Shown in pieces: positions 7,006 through 10,893 of a stretch of 10,893 nt of DNA (within the stretch, counting starts at the first letter, position 1; every line of letters starts with the position of its first letter). Source of the stretch: Pseudomonadota bacterium (GTDB lineage: Bacteria; SZUA-182; DTGQ01); contig JAUWIR010000082.1 in NCBI GenBank assembly GCA_030605265.1, forward strand, positions 1 through 10,893. The letters are read 5' to 3'. The notes beneath the pieces are model-generated. The model saw nothing but the letters and a program-made list of their open reading frames with translations, was not told where the DNA came from and did not search any database. A program made the position numbers and the translations under genes.

Positions 7006-9213
7006 ATGATACAGAAAATCACCTTCAACAATAAATTTTATATAGCTGGATTATTATTATTAATACTATTTCATTTTATCTGCAATTTAGCTTGGATAAA
7101 TGCCGGTAATAATTTTGTCGGACATGATGTAGTAGATCATCTTCAAAATGAAAATATTATTTCTAAAGATATCCGTAATATCATTCTTGGCAATAAGCCG
7201 TTTTGGAAAAAAGCAGGTGATTCTATAAAACTTCTTGCCATTCGAGATGATATGCTCCCTAACTGGCCACATTTGACCTACATCATTTCCGGATTATTTA
7301 ATTTTATCTTTGGGCAAACCCTACAAGTAACTTTGATGTCAAACATGTTCTTTTTTGTTATTCTTATCCTTTCAATTTACGGCATTGGTAATCTTTGCGG
7401 TGGGCCAAAGGTTGGTTTATTATCAGCTATTCTTGTTTCATTTTATCCCAATTTAACTGCTCTTTCGCGTTTTTACGGATTAGATTTTCCCTTAACTGCT
7501 TTCGTTGCTCTTGGTATATACACTTTAATTAAAACACAGTTCTTTGAAAAAAGAGGATGGTCAATCCTGTTTGGTGTAGTAAGTGGGTTAGGTATCCTAA
7601 CGAAAGGACAATATATCTTCTTTGTTGGGCTCCCAGCCATGTATGTCTTTTTAAAAGCTATTCATAGGCAATTTATTCAACAAGAAAAAACTAACAAGGA
7701 AAAATGGACCAATCATAGAATATCACCTTTAGCAAAAATTTACGGGCCGAATTTATTAAATATATTTATATGTCTATTTATTATTTTGGCAATTTCATCC
7801 CTCTGGTGGGGCGGAAACATTAAAATACTATTAGACGATATGTATTATCACTTATTTTCCTCGTATTATAAACCCGATACATTTCCTCCTTTTCCTATGA
7901 CGCCTTCATTTAAAATTTTTACCCTTGGATGGTTTTCTTTTTATTTATGGCACACTATCATTATTATGTCTCCTGTTTTTTTCATCTTATTTTTGATTTC
8001 ATCCATACTTCTTTGGAAAAAAAAGGAATTTTCATTGATAATGAAGATACTTTTTCTTTGGTATTTAGGGTCGTATTTTCTCTTTATATTAATATCTTCA
8101 CAGGTTGGTAGATATATTTTTCCAGCTATTCCCTGTTTATCAATAATAACAATAAAGGGGCTTCAATTGATGCCTAAGAAAATAAAAATTTTTTTAATTG
8201 CAGGGATATTGCTATTTGGTCTTGAACAACAATTAACGGCTTCATTTGGTCTCAATAACTCCTTATCTATTAAAATAAATAATCGCTTAATGAGCATAAT
8301 TCCTAACCGGATTGCTGATAAATTAGATAACACCAGCAATTGGGTCAGGAAACCGGAAAAGATTTATCAAAACATTAATGGATTCGCTTCTACAATAAAA
8401 AATGGAGAAAAATCGTTTCCACATATTTGTATATTTGAGGGGGAAAATTATTCTTATGACATGGAAGCTTCTTGGCTTTTTTATTTTCTGCACCAAAAGG
8501 TTCCTGAAATAAATGGAATATTACTCAAGGAACCATCGAATCAAGAATATTTTGATTATTTATTAATTCCTACTAATCCACAAGATGAATGGCTTAATGA
8601 ATATAACAAATGGGAAAAAAATAAAAATAATGTAACAAAATTTCCAATCGCAGACTGGTTCTTGCAGGATCTCTGTAAATTTGAATATTATCATTATAAT
8701 TTTAAAGCTGACTTTTTTCTTGATAGGGCAACTCGTTTAAAGCCAACTCATTTTTATCTCTTATCCCGTAAAGAAAAAACATCAAATATAGACAATTCTA
8801 TTTATCCAATTACAGAGGCAATAAAAAATAAATTACTAATTCATGGAGAAGGTATAGAGTTCAAAGGATATCTAGAAGCTCTTGGTTCCGGTAAAAATGA
8901 ATATCTCAATATCAAGACAGGTAAATATAGCTCTTCATCCAATCGGGATCCAAATGCTGAATTAGAATATTTAAATGGATATATTCACACAACTACCGAT
9001 ACCAATAAAATTGCTATTATAGAAGATGCTATAAAAAAACCTGATTTTTGTATCAAAAAAAATACCCTAGATTTTCATTATCCGCAATTAAGTCCGATTC
9101 CCGGAATGGTATTTCTAATACATTCTTGTGAAGATGGATTAGGAATTTTTTTTATTACAGGCGTATCTGAAGAAGGTATTAATATTATTTATCATTATTT
9201 TCCCCCAGAATGA
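7006..9213 (+). CDS. Polytopic GT-C-like (ArnT/PMT-type) membrane glycosyltransferase with unassigned C-terminal domain
   Basis: The ATG at 7006 has AAGG at 6995-6998. The 735-residue product begins with a membrane segment (about 11-31). A loop with acidic residues in GHDVVDH (D41, D44) follows, where GT39/GT83-type GT-C enzymes place their catalytic aspartate. About ten further hydrophobic segments run to residue about 409, including SRFYGLDFPLTAFVAL and GLGILTKGQY, both reminiscent of ArnT/PMT-like proteins. Such enzymes use polyprenyl-phosphate sugars and act on the periplasmic side. Residues about 410-735 are soluble, have no transmembrane segment, and resemble no domain I recognise. By analogy they would be periplasmic. 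The GT-C call rests on topology and short motifs, so it is less certain than the GT2 and GT9 calls. A flippase-like or other polytopic membrane protein is less likely given the TKG motif. It is the last gene of the apparent operon, and a strong hairpin overlaps its stop codon. Confidence 0.8.
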   Translation: MIQKITFNNKFYIAGLLLLILFHFICNLAWINAGNNFVGHDVVDHLQNENIISKDIRNIILGNKPFWKKAGDSIKLLAIRDDMLPNWPHLTYIISGLFNFIFGQTLQVTLMSNMFFFVILILSIYGIGNLCGGPKVGLLSAILVSFYPNLTALSRFYGLDFPLTAFVALGIYTLIKTQFFEKRGWSILFGVVSGLGILTKGQYIFFVGLPAMYVFLKAIHRQFIQQEKTNKEKWTNHRISPLAKIYGPNLLNIFICLFIILAISSLWWGGNIKILLDDMYYHLFSSYYKPDTFPPFPMTPSFKIFTLGWFSFYLWHTIIIMSPVFFILFLISSILLWKKKEFSLIMKILFLWYLGSYFLFILISSQVGRYIFPAIPCLSIITIKGLQLMPKKIKIFLIAGILLFGLEQQLTASFGLNNSLSIKINNRLMSIIPNRIADKLDNTSNWVRKPEKIYQNINGFASTIKNGEKSFPHICIFEGENYSYDMEASWLFYFLHQKVPEINGILLKEPSNQEYFDYLLIPTNPQDEWLNEYNKWEKNKNNVTKFPIADWFLQDLCKFEYYHYNFKADFFLDRATRLKPTHFYLLSRKEKTSNIDNSIYPITEAIKNKLLIHGEGIEFKGYLEALGSGKNEYLNIKTGKYSSSSNRDPNAELEYLNGYIHTTTDTNKIAIIEDAIKKPDFCIKKNTLDFHYPQLSPIPGMVFLIHSCEDGLGIFFITGVSEEGINIIYHYFPPE

Positions 9214-9227
9214 TAAATAATATTTTT
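9181..9227 (+). terminator. Long hairpin with T-run across the stop codon of the GT-C-like gene
   Basis: AATATTATTTATCATT (9181-9196) and AATGATAAATAATATT (9209-9224) are perfect 16-bp inverted repeats with a 12-base loop. The TGA stop (9211-9213) lies in the 3' arm, and TTTTT follows at 9223-9227. The stem has only one G-C pair, but its length and the T-run fit a Rho-independent terminator for the upstream operon. An isolated promoter further downstream supports a transcription boundary here. Confidence 0.65.
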
Positions 9228-9488
9228 ATAAGAGAACTTTTAATTAACGGGCAAGCTTCTCTTTTCCTAAGCCGAGAATAGTCCATAATATTCGAATCAA
9301 AATTGCGGCCTTATTATGATCCTCGGTGTTTCTATTTCAATCCGGGAAATCACGTCCTCCGGGTGTGGTCAAAAAACATATGCCTGGCATGGCATACTCG
9401 CTGAGGTTCAGGAAGAGCTGGAAGTAAAACATCCGCCGTTACCGGACGGAAGGGCACCGCCAACAATTTTTATCTGATGATGTATTTA
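9228..9488. other. Gene-free gap with a patch of richer G+C content, possible decayed or imported DNA
   Basis: The 434-base gap between 9213 and 9648 contains no gene I recognise. Bases about 9300-9475 are plainly richer in G and C than the AT-rich flanks (for example CCGCCGTTACCGGACGG). One 53-codon open frame (ATG 9316 to TGA 9475-9477, starting MILGVSISIREITSSG) spans this patch but has no ribosome binding site and matches no family I know. The minus strand is broken by stops. A small inverted repeat TATGCC/GGCATA (9379-9384 and 9391-9396) lies inside. The compositional shift suggests a remnant of a former gene or mobile element, but this is inference. Confidence 0.35.
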
Positions 9489-9517
9489 TTGAAAAAATCC
9501 TATAAAATAGATATAAT
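9489..9517 (+). promoter_or_regulatory. Sigma-70-type promoter for the downstream GT2 gene
   Basis: TTGAAA (9489-9494) and TATAAT (9512-9517) are separated by 17 bases, which is a perfect -10 box, a -35 box one mismatch from consensus, and the optimal spacing. Initiation would be near 9524, giving a 5' leader of about 124 bases before the ATG at 9648. It lies after the operon's terminator-like hairpin, so it probably drives the glycosyltransferase gene independently. AT-rich DNA makes chance matches commoner, but the combination of boxes, spacing and position is good. Confidence 0.65.
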
Positions 9518-9647
9518 AATTAGTGTTTAAAAATCATGGAGAATTTTAGTTCTTCTACCTTAGCAAATGGTTTTATCTATTACTTTTGCCCTTATTATTA
9601 CATTATCGCCTTTCTAAGATAGTTAAGTCATATAAACAGAGTCAATT

Positions 9648-10481
9648 ATGTTAAAGGGAACCCTAACAATCATCATTGTGAATTATAATTCAACAGACTT
9701 ACTGCTAAATTGTCTACATTCAATTTTTTTCACTCAGAATGAGCTAACCTTACAGGTTATTGTAGTGGATAACAATTCCTCAGATAAAAGCAAAGAAAAA
9801 GTTAAAATCTGGTTTCCACAAGTATTCTTCCTTCAGAATGATAAAAATGTGGGCTTTTCAAGGGCCTGTAATCAGGGACTACAGGTTGCTCAGGGCAGAT
9901 ATGTACTTTTCCTGAACCCTGACACAATTATTAAAAATAATGTATTCACGAAATGTCTTAAGTATCTGGAGGCCCATACTGATGCCGGCTTACTTGGATG
10001 CAAACTTATTAATGCAGATGGGAGCCTACAGCCATCCTGTGCTGATTTTCCATACATTCATAAACTCATTTTAGGACACATAGTAAGATGGAAGATTTTT
10101 CCAAACAAAATAAAGGAAAAATTCCTTCTAAAATATTGGAAGCATAATAAAATAAGAGAGGTGGACTGGGTGTTAGGTGCATTTATGATGGCGCGGATAG
10201 ATTTATTAAAACAAATAGGAGGTTTTAATGAAAGCTTCTTTCTCTATGGAGAGGACTTAGACTTATGTTATCGCCTTCAAGGGGAAGGGTGGAAAATCAT
10301 TTTTTTCCCTCATGCAGAAATCCTTCACTTTGGCAATCCAACATGGGATAATTCGCGATTGGCCCTTGTCTATAATGCACTTTTCACATTTTATTCGGAA
10401 CATTTTTCCAAGACTAAAACACGTTTATTCAGATTGTTTATGTTAGCTTTTTTCTATCAAAGAAACTACAGAGGACTTTAA
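9648..10481 (+). CDS. GT2 glycosyltransferase, WbbL/rhamnosyltransferase-like
   Basis: The 277-residue protein is a GT-A fold family 2 enzyme that should transfer a sugar (rhamnose in characterised WbbL relatives) from a nucleotide donor to a lipid-linked acceptor at the cytoplasmic membrane face. Motifs in order: TIIIVNYNS at the N-terminus, VDNNSSD (D41), NVGFSRACNQG, NPD (N90-D92) in the DxD position, GAFMMAR before the acceptor region, and E202-D203 in GEDLDLCYR with the likely catalytic base. Start choice: ATG at 9648 lies just before the first strand; its ribosome binding site is weak and TAA lies in frame 12 bases upstream. It is related to the GT2 half of the fusion protein at 1570-3939 but clearly diverged. 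Its C-terminus (ending NYRGL) overlaps by 4 bases the end of a converging mobile-element-like ORF, so the last residues could have been replaced or lost. It has its own promoter. Confidence 0.93.
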   Translation: MLKGTLTIIIVNYNSTDLLLNCLHSIFFTQNELTLQVIVVDNNSSDKSKEKVKIWFPQVFFLQNDKNVGFSRACNQGLQVAQGRYVLFLNPDTIIKNNVFTKCLKYLEAHTDAGLLGCKLINADGSLQPSCADFPYIHKLILGHIVRWKIFPNKIKEKFLLKYWKHNKIREVDWVLGAFMMARIDLLKQIGGFNESFFLYGEDLDLCYRLQGEGWKIIFFPHAEILHFGNPTWDNSRLALVYNALFTFYSEHFSKTKTRLFRLFMLAFFYQRNYRGL

Positions 10482-10744
10482 CGCAAAAAATTAATAACAC
10501 CCATGACCTCATCAGTGCCAAGCGATGTATAAGGCACTATCCCCATCCCCAATTTCTTGGCGCACCGCAAGCGCTTGAACACGTTAAGCAGAATCCGCCC
10601 ACATTTTGCATCAATACCTTCCAGGGGATCACGAATACCATAATCTGAAATTGAACACAAAAGCGCCCTCTCAGCACCCTCATGCCTCAACCGATAGCTT
10701 TCATACCGCAAATCTAAACTGTTAATTTCTACATCTTGGACCAT
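10478..10744 (-). CDS. ParB N-terminal-domain-like protein, probably truncated
   Basis: The 88-residue ORF reads leftwards from ATG at 10744-10742 and has a strong Shine-Dalgarno (AAGGAGGG, complement at 10748-10755). The sequence fits the ParB/Spo0J N-terminal fold: an INSLDLRY opening, then CSISDYGIRDPLEGI, then LLNVFKRLRCAKKLG and VPYTSL. The usual glycine before the F/H-K/R-R motif is V here (NVFKR, expected NGFKR). The frame ends right after the domain at VINFLR, with no helix-turn-helix DNA-binding region, whereas relatives continue. The end lies exactly at the stop of the converging GT2 gene, so a deletion or insertion junction is likely near 10480. Solo ParB-domain proteins often accompany transposase genes, and this is probably a mobile-element passenger remnant rather than a chromosome-segregation gene. 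Its base composition is less AT-rich than the glycan genes. Family call is moderately sure; function of the fragment is doubtful. Confidence 0.65.
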   Translation of the reverse strand: MVQDVEINSLDLRYESYRLRHEGAERALLCSISDYGIRDPLEGIDAKCGRILLNVFKRLRCAKKLGMGIVPYTSLGTDEVMGVINFLR

Positions 10745-10791
10745 TTTCCCTCCTTATGGCGGCCTTTGGCTTGGATAATTAAAAGCATATG

Positions 10792-10827
10792 GTGCCATTT
10801 TAATGAAAAGGGACATTGTGTCATTTT
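10792..10827. repeat. Imperfect direct repeat, possible mobile-element end
   Basis: GTGCCATTTT (10792-10801) and GTGTCATTTT (10818-10827) differ at one base and start 26 bases apart. They lie upstream of the ParB-like ORF. A short dyad GACA-TTG-TGTC (10812-10822) overlaps the second copy. Repeated short boxes near the tip are known from IS21-like and other elements as transposase-binding sites. No matching opposite end is in the window, so assignment to an element is inference. Confidence 0.3.
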
Positions 10828-10830
10828 TTA

Positions 10831-10868
10831 TTGACTCATCTATAATTCCTACCGTATAATAATTATAG
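10831..10868 (+). promoter_or_regulatory. Outward promoter-like sequence with overlapping palindromes at the right edge
   Basis: TTGACT (10831-10836) and TATAAT (10855-10860) are 18 bases apart and point out of the window. The -10 box is half of a perfect palindrome, TATAAT-A-ATTATA (10855-10867). A second pair, CTATAAT (10840-10846) and ATTATAG (10862-10868), brackets it. The arrangement could be a promoter with an operator, possibly created or carried by the end of a mobile element. The gene it would serve is not visible, and AT-rich sequence makes such matches fairly easy by chance. Confidence 0.4.
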
Positions 10869-10893
10869 CATTAAAAATGAGAAACACTACCCA

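Noticed and set aside
7929..8111. 60-codon plus-strand frame inside the GT-C-like gene
   Set aside because: It lies wholly inside a well-supported long gene in another frame and shows no family motif.
9536..9622. 28-codon open frame in the leader of the GT2 gene (MENFSSSTLANG...)
   Set aside because: No ribosome binding site, and no amino-acid run that would suggest attenuation. Most likely chance in AT-rich DNA.
10478..10744. Chromosome-partitioning ParB gene
   Set aside because: It has only the N-terminal domain, no ParA neighbour and no parS-like site seen. A mobile-element passenger fits better.
1..10893. tRNA, rRNA or CRISPR array
   Set aside because: I saw no regularly spaced repeats, no cloverleaf-like sequence and no rRNA signature in the gaps, which are all short except 9214-9647.

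Overview
This AT-rich window looks like part of a surface-glycan (exopolysaccharide, O-antigen or similar glycoconjugate) biosynthesis region from a Gram-negative, probably anaerobic, bacterium. The Gram-negative inference rests on a GT9 (heptosyltransferase-family) glycosyltransferase. The anaerobic inference rests on two radical SAM genes. I cannot fix the taxon from sequence alone; an uncultivated Desulfobacterota-like lineage is only a guess.

From 1 to 9213, five genes run on the + strand with gaps of about 45 to 120 bases, consistent with one operon that enters from the left edge. They are: (i) a radical SAM protein whose reading frame is still open at base 1; (ii) a 789-residue fusion of a B12-binding-like domain, a radical SAM domain and a GT2 glycosyltransferase, in which the middle cluster cysteine of CxxxCxxC is glycine; (iii) a NodU/CmcH-type O-carbamoyltransferase; (iv) a GT9 glycosyltransferase; (v) a polytopic GT-C-like membrane protein with a large unassigned C-terminal domain. 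A perfect 16-bp inverted repeat with a T-run straddles the stop codon of gene (v) and probably ends the transcription unit.

From 9214 to 9647 there is no convincing gene. This gap holds a patch visibly richer in G and C than its surroundings, which looks like decayed or imported DNA, and then a near-consensus sigma-70-type promoter. That promoter reads into a separate WbbL-like GT2 glycosyltransferase (9648-10481).

The right end (about 10482-10893) carries a short minus-strand ParB N-terminal-domain-like ORF. Its 3' end overlaps the stop of the GT2 gene by 4 bases. Upstream of it are an imperfect direct repeat resembling a mobile-element end and a promoter-like sequence pointing out of the window. 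I read this part as an insertion-sequence remnant abutting the glycan cluster.

Working model (inference): the GT2, GT9 and GT-C proteins assemble and transfer sugars, the carbamoyltransferase decorates a sugar hydroxyl, and the radical SAM proteins modify the glycan or its precursor. The most distinctive element is the radical SAM-GT2 fusion with the lost cluster cysteine, next to a radical SAM gene that may itself be a tandem double-module protein.
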